Made by a program: the position numbers and the translations under genes. Below, one piece after another: positions 44,801 to 53,515 of a stretch of 64,000 bases of DNA. The DNA is from Pedobacter hiemivivus. Lineage in GTDB: Bacteria > Bacteroidota > Bacteroidia > Sphingobacteriales > Sphingobacteriaceae. Numbering within the stretch: position 1 is the stretch's first letter; each line of letters opens with the position of its first letter. The DNA is taken from NCBI RefSeq assembly GCF_004331685.1, contig NZ_SJSM01000005.1:124001-188000 (forward strand). The letters run 5' to 3'. Below the pieces are notes generated by a model that saw only the letters and a list, made by a program, of their open reading frames with translations, was not told the origin of the DNA and did no database searches.

Positions 44801-45428
44801 AGGGGATCCTATGATCCGTTTGGCAGACGGAACAGTAACTAAAGAACCCGAAGTGGCTAAAGCGGAAGATGTGGTTTATAAAGGATCTATAAACCCTAAA
44901 TTTAGCGGCGGGCTAACCAATAACCTAAGGTACAAAGGATTCGGATTGACAATAAACATGATCTACAATCTTGGTCATGTGATGCGGACGGAGGTAAACG
45001 AGTTTTTCACAGGCAGACTTACTTTAAACAACCCGGGACAGTTTATGGGCAATATCCCTGCTTTATTTGCAGATCGCTGGAAAGTTCCGGGAGACGAAAC
45101 CACAAAAACAATCCCCTCTTATGTAGCTGATGGAGATGAAAGTTTAAGTCGCAGAGACATTGAGTACTATACTAAAGCAGATATCAATGTGGTGAGTGCC
45201 TCCTATGCAAAAATACGTGACATCACCCTATCCTATAGCTTAGCCCCTACTTTGCTTAAAAGCTTAAAAATCGCAGGCGTACGATTCAACGCGCAGGCCA
45301 CAAATTTTATGCTATGGAAAGCTAACCATAAAGGGCTTGATCCTGAGTTTCAGGATTTTTACAGCGGGGCGCGCCGGTTACCGCAAAACAGACACACTTT
45401 CAGTCTTGGCGCTAACATAACTTTTTAA
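41877..45428 (+). CDS. SusC/RagA TonB-dependent receptor with STN domain (locus C)
   Basis: A 1183-residue receptor: signal peptide (LLLIMRLTTVLLLLVIMQVS), STN domain (KNTPLESVFKKISKQSGYDF), carboxypeptidase-like domain (QGIVVDSSGSALSGATVTVK), plug (SPLYVVNGVIVTNLNSLN, VLKDAVAAAIWGAKAANG) and barrel ending FSLGANITF. The plug box has IWGAKAANG where YGSRGANG is usual. It is followed after 12 nt by SusD and then by an ABC exporter-like set, unlike the TlpA genes of A and B. Confidence 0.95.
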   Translation: MNIKKLLLIMRLTTVLLLLVIMQVSANSLAQKITLSEKNTPLESVFKKISKQSGYDFLFTGTMLKESKNVTVNVKNADFMEVLHMIFKNQPIEFRVDDKTVFLSKRTTSLIDKLISRFSSIDVQGIVVDSSGSALSGATVTVKGTGMSVRTNEDGNFYLENIDENSVIVISYLGYGTKEVKAQPKMGKIMLSMDSRRLEEVNVINTGYQVLSKQRATGSFSKPDMQVYKDRNGSMDIIGRLEGLVPGLTITSTTAQTGETYKTPVIRGKSSIELDNSPLYVVNGVIVTNLNSLNPNDVADITVLKDAVAAAIWGAKAANGVIVITTKSGTKNQKLNINYSGFINFGGKPDFNYGRLLNSQQFIQAAKETFDPQLNQWDYLYNSVIAPHELVLYNQYRGLISEATANKSLDSLSGISNKGQIKDLMFQNAMTINNTLSLSGGNNQYSFYGSASYTKIKSSTPGADNETYGLNFTQDIAISKFLKIALNTSLSADPGRAKRPVSIQDRFLPYQLFQDPAGNPINMPYVQGWSAETRADFQARSRINLDYIPLNEINYGYNKGNNLSANLVGNAWLKLLPGLTFHGTYGYTKIPGTIRSYDDHRLYRVRKELLGLTEAASTNVEPVYYLPTTGGTYSLTHRDQQNYTLRNQLEYVLNPRKGSDRLTLQVGQEANEQFFKSNTNTLYGYDEALQTYAQLDFNAINNISDPVDPEGGFFGGANPFVENESKSRAISYFALASYTLNDKYSLDASWRIDHSNLIGSDKSSQNKPIWSIGGKWNVSKEDFMKSAGLISDLGLRATYGVTGNSPFVGASSSYNILSREMGNFGATYIGGPAFLLSRPANRKLNWESTQTINLGIDFTLWKRISASIDLYRKKTTDLLGERKSNPLTGYSSFLSNIGNLGNQGIELSIHSRNIENGAFGWSSDFIFAYNKNKLVSYSDPTDFDKTGYSRIYGSNVVGFPLNALFAYQYAGLDNLGDPMIRLADGTVTKEPEVAKAEDVVYKGSINPKFSGGLTNNLRYKGFGLTINMIYNLGHVMRTEVNEFFTGRLTLNNPGQFMGNIPALFADRWKVPGDETTKTIPSYVADGDESLSRRDIEYYTKADINVVSASYAKIRDITLSYSLAPTLLKSLKIAGVRFNAQATNFMLWKANHKGLDPEFQDFYSGARRLPQNRHTFSLGANITF

Positions 45429-45440
45429 ACATTTAATAAA

Positions 45441-46901
45441 ATGAAAATGTATAATTCTATTAAATTAAAAGCCACTTATATACTCCTGCTCACGCTACTG
45501 ATTTCCTGTAAAAAAGATTTCTTAGAAATCGTTCCTAAAGGGAACCTCATTGCTGCTACTGCAGATGACTACCAGCTACTAATGAACAACAATACCTTCT
45601 ATAGTTATGGTATCCAATCGGGCTGGCACATACCCATGCTAATGGGTGATGAACTGGCAGCTGAGGGCGTCTACTTTAATTCTACCCAACCCATTGTGAA
45701 ACGAGCGTTTAAGTGGGAACCGGTGATCTTTGATCCCCTGGTGAACGGCACCGAACTAAGAGAGTTTTTAAGTAACCTCTATACCTGTAATGCGGTCATC
45801 AATGAGGTAATGTCGGCCGAGGGCAGCACCGCGCAGAAAAAATCTGTACTAGCACAGGCATTGGTGACCAGGGCATGGATCTATTTTCAATTGATCAATT
45901 TTTATGGAAAACCTTATGCTGCCGCAACCGCGGCGCAGGATCCCGGGTTTCCCATTATTACCAAAGACGACATCAATCAAAATTCATTTGACAGGAGCAA
46001 CGTTCAGGCAGTCCATGATTTTATTGTAAATGACCTGCTTACTGCCATACCGGATCTTCCTATCCAAAACGGAGTTCGCACAAGGGTGTCAAAGGCTGCT
46101 GGTGAAGGATTGTTGGGTAAAGTCTACCTTTTTATGGGTAAGAATGCCGAGGCTTTGGTACAATTAAATGCGGCGATGGGCTCTATTGCATTGCAAACAA
46201 ATGGTCCGCGCCTTTATGACTACAATCTAGAATTTGGCCCTGGCGGATCCTTCCTGCCCATTGGCAATGCTGGCCCGGCAGGACCACTGACCAATACCAA
46301 TGATTATACCGAATCCGTATTATTTAAAACTTTTCCAAATTTCAATAGTGCGAGTTATGGCAATATCGGAATGGTCATCAAGCCGGAAATCGCCGCTTTA
46401 TTTGCTCCATCTGATCTACGATTGAAATTTTACACCAATAAAAATCCCAATGGTTCCGCCAATCCCGGGGACAGGTTACGTAAATATGTAAGGTATTCCA
46501 GGTTTGGACTGGAATTGCCGGATGTATATATGCTTTTGGCAGAATGCAAGGCAAAACTGAACGACCTTCCGGGCGCAGTGACCATACTGGAAACCTTTCG
46601 TAATCACAGGATGCCAGTTGCAGATGCCCGGGTACCTGCCCCGGTTTCAACTAATCGTTCCGCACTGCTTCGTTTCATTTTTGATGAGCGGATCAGGGAA
46701 TATGCCGAAGAAGGTTATCGTTGGTTTGATATGCGCAGGCAATCGGTAGATCCGGACTTCAGCGGGCAAACGTTTACACATCAAGTATTTGCCGCAAACG
46801 GCACAACAGAAACTTTTACGTTGGATCAGCCAAACCGACTAGTAATGAAGATTCCACAGCCAATTATTGATGCCAATTCGGGAATGGCAAACAATCCATA
46901 G
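45441..46901 (+). CDS. RagB/SusD-family lipoprotein (locus C)
   Basis: A 486-residue SusD homologue with signal peptide ending LLISC and KKDF after the Cys. Features: DYQLLMNNNTFYSYGIQSGW, the TPR region LVTRAWIYFQLINFYGKPYA, VYLFMGKNAEALVQLNAAMG, and C-terminal LPDVYMLLAECKAKLNDLPG and DERIREYAEEGYRWFDMRRQ. It forms the surface lid with the SusC upstream. A weak hairpin lies in the gap before the ABC genes. Confidence 0.95.
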   Translation: MKMYNSIKLKATYILLLTLLISCKKDFLEIVPKGNLIAATADDYQLLMNNNTFYSYGIQSGWHIPMLMGDELAAEGVYFNSTQPIVKRAFKWEPVIFDPLVNGTELREFLSNLYTCNAVINEVMSAEGSTAQKKSVLAQALVTRAWIYFQLINFYGKPYAAATAAQDPGFPIITKDDINQNSFDRSNVQAVHDFIVNDLLTAIPDLPIQNGVRTRVSKAAGEGLLGKVYLFMGKNAEALVQLNAAMGSIALQTNGPRLYDYNLEFGPGGSFLPIGNAGPAGPLTNTNDYTESVLFKTFPNFNSASYGNIGMVIKPEIAALFAPSDLRLKFYTNKNPNGSANPGDRLRKYVRYSRFGLELPDVYMLLAECKAKLNDLPGAVTILETFRNHRMPVADARVPAPVSTNRSALLRFIFDERIREYAEEGYRWFDMRRQSVDPDFSGQTFTHQVFAANGTTETFTLDQPNRLVMKIPQPIIDANSGMANNP

Positions 46902-46918
46902 TTCTGTCACAAAATAAC

Positions 46919-46970
46919 TACCTGTCCCATCTCTCCGAAAGAAAAATCCGGAAGGCGATGAGACAGGTAT
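46919..46970. other. hairpin between susD and the ABC genes
   Basis: ACCTGTCCCATC pairs, with one mismatch, with GATGAGACAGGT; an inner CCG...CGG adds to the stem. It lies in the 101-bp gap after SusD, ahead of TTTTGAATTTT, so it may act as a weak terminator or mRNA stabiliser that lowers expression of the ABC genes relative to SusCD. Confidence 0.5.
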
Positions 46971-47002
46971 GTTTTGAATTTTAAAATAAAACAAAAGAAA
47001 AA

Positions 47003-47944
47003 ATGAATAAAAGTTTAGTAAGGATTGAACACCTGTCACACCGCTATGGCAAAGACTGGGCAATTCAGGATATCAATTTCGAAATTGACGAGGTTGGTGT
47101 ATTGGGCTTGCTTGGATCAAATGGAGCCGGCAAATCCACCACGATGAATATCCTTTGCGGGGTGCTGAAACAAACTTCAGGCAAAGTATTCATAGATGGA
47201 ATGGATCTGGCTGAAAACCCGGAATCAACAAAACGCTTATTGGGCTTTCTTCCTCAGAGTGCACCTTTGTATTATGATTTTACTGTAGATGAATACCTGA
47301 ACTATTGTGCACATCTGCGGGATATAGACAAAAAGAATATTAGAAAGGCTGTGGAAGAGGTAAAGGAAAAATGTGGCGTGACCCATTTTAGTAAACGATT
47401 GCTCAGCAACCTCTCCGGGGGGTATCGCCAACGTGTAGGTATTGCCCAGGCTATCATCCATAAGCCGAAATTGGTGGTACTGGATGAGCCTACCAACGGG
47501 CTTGATCCGAATCAGATTTTAGAAGTAAGAAAACTCATTAAAGAAATCGCAGAAGAGAGATCGGTGATCTTCTCCACACACATTCTTTCAGAAGTTCAGG
47601 CCACCTGTAAAAAGATCAGAATGATTGAAAAAGGGAAAATGGTATTTGCTGATACGATTGAAGCTTTCAATAATTACATTGAACCGGATGCGATGTTGGT
47701 TCATATGCAAAATCCACCAGCTACTGATGCTTTAATGCAGATTCCGGGGATTTCTGGGGTTGAATGGATTTCAGACCAAAGCCTTAGGATAAGGTTCAAG
47801 CCAGGCAATCCTATTTCTGAAAAAATTATTGAGCAAAGTGTGCAACAGGACTGGCACCTGAAAGAACTCATACTCGAAAAAAGTTCAATGGAAGAAATAT
47901 TTGCCCAACTATCCAACAAAGCCAAATCCCGGAACCATGAATAA
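47003..47944 (+). CDS. ABC transporter ATP-binding protein, GldA-like
   Basis: A 313-residue ATPase: Walker A GSNGAGKST, Q-loop FLPQSAPLYYDFTVDEYL, signature LSGGYRQR, Walker B LVVLDEPTNGLD and H-loop FSTHIL. The layout and C-terminal extension match GldA-type/ABC-2 exporter ATPases rather than importers. It overlaps the first permease fusion by 8 nt and so is translated together with it. It likely energises the two GldF-GldG fusion proteins encoded next. Confidence 0.95.
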   Translation: MNKSLVRIEHLSHRYGKDWAIQDINFEIDEVGVLGLLGSNGAGKSTTMNILCGVLKQTSGKVFIDGMDLAENPESTKRLLGFLPQSAPLYYDFTVDEYLNYCAHLRDIDKKNIRKAVEEVKEKCGVTHFSKRLLSNLSGGYRQRVGIAQAIIHKPKLVVLDEPTNGLDPNQILEVRKLIKEIAEERSVIFSTHILSEVQATCKKIRMIEKGKMVFADTIEAFNNYIEPDAMLVHMQNPPATDALMQIPGISGVEWISDQSLRIRFKPGNPISEKIIEQSVQQDWHLKELILEKSSMEEIFAQLSNKAKSRNHE

Positions 47945-50144
47945 AATCCTTAAAATTGCCGGGGCAGAGCTGAAAGTTTTATTCTACTCTCCCATTGCCT
48001 GGCTGGTGCTGATCATATTTACTGTTCATAACGGCATTAACTTTTTTGAACTGATTAGTTCTTTGAGAAAGCAGTTGTTGTTAGGGGACAATATGTCTAT
48101 GATTACCGCCGAAGTCTATAGTGGAATCTTCGGACTTTTCACCAAATCCCTAGCTCATCTTTATTTGTATTTCCCGTTGCTAACAATGGGTTTGATGAGT
48201 CGTGAAACCAGTAGCGGATCAATCAAATTATTGCTATCTTCTCCTGTTAAGACAAGAGAGATCATTCTCGGAAAATATCTGGCAATGGTTATCTATTCAT
48301 TTTTATTGCTATGTCTGCTATTGTTATACGTATTGGCCGGCAATATTGCGATCAAAGACATGGATTACACCCTTGTTATTTCAGGGCTAATTGGCTTGTT
48401 CCTGCTCATGTGTACCTTCTCCGCAATTGGGCTATTTCTGTCTACACTTACCTCTTATCAAGTTGTCGCAGCAATTGGTACACTGCTGGTACTGGCGGGC
48501 TTACAATATATCGGCCGGGTATGGAAAGACATTGACATATTGAGAGACATTACTAGTTTTTTGTCTATACAATCCAAATCGAATATCATGATAGCCGGAA
48601 TGTTGACCAGCAGGGATGTCTTTTACTACCTCCTGATCATTATTCTGTTTCTTTGTTTTAGTCTCTTCCGTTTACAGTCCGTCCTGGAGCGAAAATCTTT
48701 CTTTTACGTCGCGGGCAAGTATATAACCATTGTTATTGTCATTCTTTTGCTTGGGTATGCAAGTGCCAGGCCCGAGTTTATTTACTATAAAGATATGACG
48801 GCAACCAAAGCAAGGACCATATCAGTAAACAGCCAAAAAATAGCCAAACAAATTGAGGGTGACTTAACGATCACTACTTATGTAAACCTGCTCAACAATC
48901 ACTTTTCCTATGGTATGCCTGAAGAAAGGAACGCTGATCTGGAATCGGTTGAAGGGTTCAGGCGCTTCATTCCAGGTCTTAAAATGCTTTATGTGTATTA
49001 TTACGATTATTCGACAGATCCTGGTATATCTAGGAATTTCATCAATGGGCCCGGATCTGACTTGTCTAAGGGGGCTAAACGCATGGCAGATTCAATGAAG
49101 CTCAATATTGGTAATTTTTTGACGCCGTCAGAAATCAAAAAGCGAATAGACCTGAGTGGGGAAGACAATCGGCTGATCAGGCAGTTAACGTATAAGGGAA
49201 AACATACCTTTCTTCGTTTTTATAACGACATGATCAATATACCAACCGAGCAGGAGATGGTAAATGCTTTACAACGCCTACTGGCAACCCCGCCCCTAAT
49301 TACATTTATAAAAGCGAACGTTGAGCGTAGTCCTTATAAGTTGGGCGATAAAGGTTACACTACATTTTTTAGCCGAAAGGACTACAGGACTGCATTGATA
49401 AACTGTGGATTTGACCTGATGGAAGTTGATTTAAAGAAATCCATAATTCCAGAAAAGACAACTGTACTAGTTCTTGCCGATCCCACAAATCCTTTGTCTT
49501 ACACGGAAATTGAAAAGATTGAGCAGTACATCCACAGGGGTGGAAATATAATCATTGCCGGTGAACCAGGGAAACAGGATTTAATTAATCCCTTGTTACA
49601 GTCACTTGGCGTTGCGTTAAAACCGGAAATGGTGATCGATACGGCAAATGCTTCCCCCGAAGTTATCGCTGCTGCTTTCGCCCCAGGTTCGTCTGCTATA
49701 GACACTATTTTACCTAAACTGGCGGCATTTAACGCAGTTGTTTCTATGCCGGGTGTGGCAGGGTTAAGTATCGATCCAAGGAAGGGGTTTGAGGCCAATA
49801 CAATTATGAATAATGCCAGAGATAAAACGCCTCTTATGGTAGCGGTCCGCAGAAAGCTAGGAAATACGGAACAACGTATTCTGGTAAGTGGAGACGCCGA
49901 CTTCATTAGTAATGCAGGACTGATGCGCCGTTCTAATGGGACACCCTTTTTGGGACGGAGCATCTTCAGTTGGTTCACTAACAGACAATTCCCTGTTGAC
50001 ATTGACAGACCAGAAGCTCAGGATAACCAGATCCGGATCAGCAGAAAAGGACTTATGCTGCTTAAACTGGCCATTGGTTGGTTAGTTCCAGCACTGTTGA
50101 CTGCCGCTGGCGCATTCATGCTAATTAACAGAAAACGAAAATGA
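47937..50144 (+). CDS. ABC-2 permease fused to GldG-type domain, first copy
   Basis: About 735 residues from the ATG at 47937 (MNKILKIAGAELKVLFYSP); an ORF start 12 residues earlier lies inside the ATPase gene. Residues ~1-245 are an ABC-2 permease like GldF, with six membrane helices and the signature MGLMSRETSSGSIKLLLSSP. Residues ~265-700 are a GldG-type (ABC-transporter auxiliary, DUF4350-like) extracytoplasmic region with GGNIIIAGEPGKQ and RILVSGDADF, followed by a C-terminal membrane helix. In gliding bacteria GldF and GldG are separate proteins. The next gene is a diverged tandem copy overlapping by 4 nt. Confidence 0.93.
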   Translation: MNKILKIAGAELKVLFYSPIAWLVLIIFTVHNGINFFELISSLRKQLLLGDNMSMITAEVYSGIFGLFTKSLAHLYLYFPLLTMGLMSRETSSGSIKLLLSSPVKTREIILGKYLAMVIYSFLLLCLLLLYVLAGNIAIKDMDYTLVISGLIGLFLLMCTFSAIGLFLSTLTSYQVVAAIGTLLVLAGLQYIGRVWKDIDILRDITSFLSIQSKSNIMIAGMLTSRDVFYYLLIIILFLCFSLFRLQSVLERKSFFYVAGKYITIVIVILLLGYASARPEFIYYKDMTATKARTISVNSQKIAKQIEGDLTITTYVNLLNNHFSYGMPEERNADLESVEGFRRFIPGLKMLYVYYYDYSTDPGISRNFINGPGSDLSKGAKRMADSMKLNIGNFLTPSEIKKRIDLSGEDNRLIRQLTYKGKHTFLRFYNDMINIPTEQEMVNALQRLLATPPLITFIKANVERSPYKLGDKGYTTFFSRKDYRTALINCGFDLMEVDLKKSIIPEKTTVLVLADPTNPLSYTEIEKIEQYIHRGGNIIIAGEPGKQDLINPLLQSLGVALKPEMVIDTANASPEVIAAAFAPGSSAIDTILPKLAAFNAVVSMPGVAGLSIDPRKGFEANTIMNNARDKTPLMVAVRRKLGNTEQRILVSGDADFISNAGLMRRSNGTPFLGRSIFSWFTNRQFPVDIDRPEAQDNQIRISRKGLMLLKLAIGWLVPALLTAAGAFMLINRKRK

Positions 50145-52378
50145 TGAATAAGATATATAAGATAGCCCAATCAGAACTCAAATGTTTATTTTACTCGCCA
50201 ATCGCATGGCTGTCACTCGCTATATTCGCCGGACAGTCGGCCTTTAGTTTCCTCGAGGGGCTTGAGAATTGCCGGGCTAACATTGCCATGGGAATAAACA
50301 TCCCGATGATCACTACTGAGGTGTTTTCTCAAGGACTTTTCAGTAATGTTGCTGCACATTTGTACCTCTATATACCCCTACTCACCATGGGTCTTATGAG
50401 TAGGGAAACCAGCAGTGGTTCCATTAAGTTATTGCAGTCTGCCCCGGTAAAAATAAGGGAGATCATTTTAGGAAAGTACCTGGGGATGATGATCTATGGA
50501 TTTTTACTGATATTGATCCTGCTGGTTTATTGTCTGGTGGGATTTTTTACCATCAAATCATTGGATATCTCACTACTACTTCCCGGGTTGTTGTCCATAT
50601 ACCTGCTTATTTGTGCGTATGTTGCAATTGGTCTATTCCTTTCCTGCCTTACAAGTTATCAAGTCGTTGCTGCAGTTAGCACCCTCGCCACTTTTGCCGC
50701 ATTAAGTTTCATTGGAACTGTGGGACAGGATGTAGACTTTATACGTGATCTGACGAGCTTCCTTTCTATTTCAGGAAGAACCCATGCAATGATCACAGGT
50801 CTGCTTGCCAGTAAGGATGTCATCTATTTTATATTGATCATTATTCTTTTTTTATGCCTCAGCATATTTCGCCTACAATCAGAAAGAGCATTCAACTCCA
50901 ACCTGTACGTCACCGGAAAATATGCGTTATTATTTTTCACCGTTCTGGTATTGGGCTATGTTACCTCCAGGCCATCGCTTGTGTATTACAAGGATATGAC
51001 AGCAACGAAATTTCTAACATTGACGCCTAATAGCCTGAGAGTAGTTGAACAACTTAAAGGTCCTTTCCACGTAACTACTTATGTAAACCTATTAAGCGGA
51101 AACCTGGATATTGGGCTCCCGACAAATCGAAATAGGGATGCGGTACAGCTTTTGGATTATCAAAGGCTTATTCCTGGATTTGAACATCGCTATGTCTACT
51201 ACTACGATTACTCTTCCGATAAAGGCACAGCGCGTAACTTTGTTAAAGGTCCTGATGATGATCTGAAGGCAAGTGCAGAGAAGTTTGCAGAAACTTTAGA
51301 TTTGGATATTAATGATTTTCTTCCTCCTGCTAAAATCAGGACGCTGATCAATCTGAAAGAAGAAGATAACAGATTAGTCAGGAGATTAGCATACAATGGA
51401 AAATCAACGTTTCTACGTTTTTTTAATGATCCCGGACGTTACGCTGATGAAGCGGAAATCACAGCCGCAATCAGGCGTTTGCTAACCGTAGCTCCAAAAA
51501 TTGCTTTTGTGACGGGTAATCAAGAAAGGAGTATTGACAAAGCAGGTGACAGGGACTATGCAGTAGTAAGCAGCAAAGATTTCAGGAATTCGCTAGTTAA
51601 CCAAGGATTTGATATAATTAGCCTAGATCTGCGAAATAATAAAATTCCGGAAGGCCTATCAGCACTGGTGCTGGCGGATCCTACTGTTCCCTTAAGTATA
51701 GAGACATGTGATAAAATCAAGGTGTATCTGAATAGTGGTGGTAATATGCTGATTGCGGGAGAGCCCGGTAGGCAATCCTTGCTAAATCCTGTGCTGGCTT
51801 CAATTGGTTTATCTCTTAGTGAAAGCATGGTTATAAATCAAACGGCAGATTATGCCCCTGATCTAATATTTGGACAATTCGCGATCCATGCTGATCAGGT
51901 AGATAGCAGCTTTAAGTTATTGAAGGAGTTGAACGCACCTGTGGCTCTGTCCAGTTCAACTGCACTAGAAATAGAAAAAAAAGGTGATTTTAGAGTGGAG
52001 CCCATATTAATTAGCCCAGTATCAGCAACATTGGGCAACAATACAGGCAAAGGAGCCCCACTACCACTGATGATGGCACTGACAAGAAAGCGAAACAACA
52101 ATGAACAGCGTATTCTGGTGTCAGGTGACGCAGACTTTATGAGTAATATAGGATTACAAAGAGAGAAAACAGCCAATTTTAATTTAATGACTGGAATTTT
52201 CAAATGGTTTAGTAATGGTGAATTACCTATAAATACCCAAAGGCCTGAAGCAAAAGACAACATTGTATTGGCAAGTAGGGAATCTATCTCAATGATGAAA
52301 ATGATCATGGTCTGGATCACTCCAGGCCTTTTACTTGCAGTTGGGGGGACTTTGCTTATACTAAGAAAAAGGCGTTAA
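50141..52378 (+). CDS. ABC-2 permease fused to GldG-type domain, second copy
   Basis: A 745-residue paralogue of the preceding protein. The permease half (LFYSPIAWLSLAIFAGQSAF, MGLMSRETSSGSIKLLQSAP) aligns throughout with copy one, and the GldG half has GGNMLIAGEPGRQ, RILVSGDADF and the closing membrane helix before ILRKRR. The two share clearly more than half their residues in the permease part by eye. The ATG overlaps the previous stop (ATGA), so the two are made together and may form a heterodimer with the single ATPase. No gene follows on this strand for 500 bp, so it ends locus C. Confidence 0.93.
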   Translation: MMNKIYKIAQSELKCLFYSPIAWLSLAIFAGQSAFSFLEGLENCRANIAMGINIPMITTEVFSQGLFSNVAAHLYLYIPLLTMGLMSRETSSGSIKLLQSAPVKIREIILGKYLGMMIYGFLLILILLVYCLVGFFTIKSLDISLLLPGLLSIYLLICAYVAIGLFLSCLTSYQVVAAVSTLATFAALSFIGTVGQDVDFIRDLTSFLSISGRTHAMITGLLASKDVIYFILIIILFLCLSIFRLQSERAFNSNLYVTGKYALLFFTVLVLGYVTSRPSLVYYKDMTATKFLTLTPNSLRVVEQLKGPFHVTTYVNLLSGNLDIGLPTNRNRDAVQLLDYQRLIPGFEHRYVYYYDYSSDKGTARNFVKGPDDDLKASAEKFAETLDLDINDFLPPAKIRTLINLKEEDNRLVRRLAYNGKSTFLRFFNDPGRYADEAEITAAIRRLLTVAPKIAFVTGNQERSIDKAGDRDYAVVSSKDFRNSLVNQGFDIISLDLRNNKIPEGLSALVLADPTVPLSIETCDKIKVYLNSGGNMLIAGEPGRQSLLNPVLASIGLSLSESMVINQTADYAPDLIFGQFAIHADQVDSSFKLLKELNAPVALSSSTALEIEKKGDFRVEPILISPVSATLGNNTGKGAPLPLMMALTRKRNNNEQRILVSGDADFMSNIGLQREKTANFNLMTGIFKWFSNGELPINTQRPEAKDNIVLASRESISMMKMIMVWITPGLLLAVGGTLLILRKRR

Positions 52379-52470
52379 GTTAATTAACACAATTTCAAAA
52401 TATCAAACACCTGTTAAATCATTAAAAAACGCTTAATGATTTTTATGGTTAAACTAAATTTAAATCAATA

Positions 52471-52516
52471 AAAAAGTCGTGAGAAATAGTTTGAAACCAA
52501 GCGTCTCACGACTTTA
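52471..52516 (-). terminator. rho-independent terminator of the minus-strand stump
   Basis: Perfect 12-bp arms AAAGTCGTGAGA (52473-52484) and TCTCACGACTTT (52504-52515). On the minus strand the descending arm is followed by TTTTTATTGATT, a U tract, fitting a terminator for the gene stump that ends at 52538. Locus C converges on it from the left and may use it too. Confidence 0.75.
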
Positions 52517-52537
52517 ATCTTATACATTTGATTTTGG

Positions 52538-52660
52538 CTAACTAGCCGATTCTTCATATGCCAATGAACTTGATAGTTCGCGGTAGGCGTTAGTTTCCTT
52601 TTGCAATTTATTAACCACTTGTTCCGCAGTAGCAACTGCATCGGCACCGGCAAGGAAACG
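52538..52660 (-). pseudogene. 3' stump of an unidentified gene
   Basis: A minus-strand frame reads LRFLAGADAVATAEQVVNKL, QKETNAYRELSSSLAYEESA and S, stopping at 52538. It looks like a helical C-terminus, has no start codon, and is followed by its own terminator. An in-frame stop precedes it. I cannot assign a family. It abuts the plus-strand stump at about 52660-52683. Confidence 0.5.
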
Positions 52661-52682
52661 CAAAGGAGGTTAGTAGATACTC

Positions 52683-52856
52683 GGATCAGGAGTTATCAAC
52701 GTGTACCGATATCTCAAAGACTATAGCCCTGGAAGAGAACCACAATTCATAGAAGATAAGCTATTCAAAACCGTTGTTCCTGTAGGAGGAATTGCAACTG
52801 CTCCAATAGCAGTTACAACAGCAGTGGATCCACAAGCGCAATGGAGTTATATGTAG
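52683..52856 (+). pseudogene. 3' stump of an unidentified gene
   Basis: A plus-strand frame reads GSGVINVYRYLKDYSPGREP, QFIEDKLFKTVVPVGGIATA, PIAVTTAVDPQAQWSYM and stops at 52856. The segment looks protein-coding, has no ATG or promoter, and points away from the minus-strand stump. Together with it and the terminator it explains most of the 536-bp gap between 52378 and 52915. Confidence 0.48.
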
Positions 52857-52914
52857 GCCAAATAGCATAAAGCAGAAGAAAAAATATACTTATCTTAGTA
52901 TTAAACTGAAGCGT

Positions 52915-53376
52915 ATGAGAACAACCTGCCTACTTACTTTTTTTTGTTTGCTAGTTTCCATCCAACTCCATGCTCAGAAAATCAATAAGAACTATGATGA
53001 AGCCCTGGCCAAAGAACTGAAGGCAGATGATTATGGAATGAAAAAATATGTACTGGTTATTCTTAAAACAGGTAACACACTAGAACTCCCAAAATCAATA
53101 AGAGACAGTGTCTTTAAAGGCCATATGGCTAACATCAACCGGCTGGCCGCAGAAGGCAAACTGGTTGTTGCAGGGCCCCTGGGTAAAAATGAAGCTGGAT
53201 ACCGGGGTATCTTTATCCTTGACGTAGAACAAATTGAACAGGCTAAACTTCTGGTTGACACCGATCCGGTTGTTAAAAGCAAGATGATGACTGCATCATA
53301 CTATAACTGGTACGGCTCTGCGGCCTTAAAGGAAACATTAAAGATTCATAGTAAAATAGAAAAACTAAAACATTAG
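52915..53376 (+). CDS. exported YciI-family protein
   Basis: A 153-residue protein with a signal peptide (LLTFFCLLVSIQLHAQ). The mature part has the YciI/muconolactone-isomerase-like fold: KKYVLVILKTGNT, HMANINRLAAEGKLVVAGPL, and YRGIFILDVEQIEQAKLLVD. The His in GHMANI and the Asp in the last helix match the usual active-site pair. Exported members are common in Bacteroidota; no substrate is known. It is not part of locus C and is followed by the SDR gene after 140 bp. Confidence 0.88.
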   Translation: MRTTCLLTFFCLLVSIQLHAQKINKNYDEALAKELKADDYGMKKYVLVILKTGNTLELPKSIRDSVFKGHMANINRLAAEGKLVVAGPLGKNEAGYRGIFILDVEQIEQAKLLVDTDPVVKSKMMTASYYNWYGSAALKETLKIHSKIEKLKH

Positions 53377-53515
53377 ATCTTTGTATCCATCGATGCCAAA
53401 TTCAAATAAACTTTAAAACTTGTACTTGACCTTCTAAGCAAACCAACTTTGAGCTTTATAACAAAGCTAAAAGACTATTTTGTTCGGATCTTTGCTTTAC
53501 TAAAATTCAATAACA

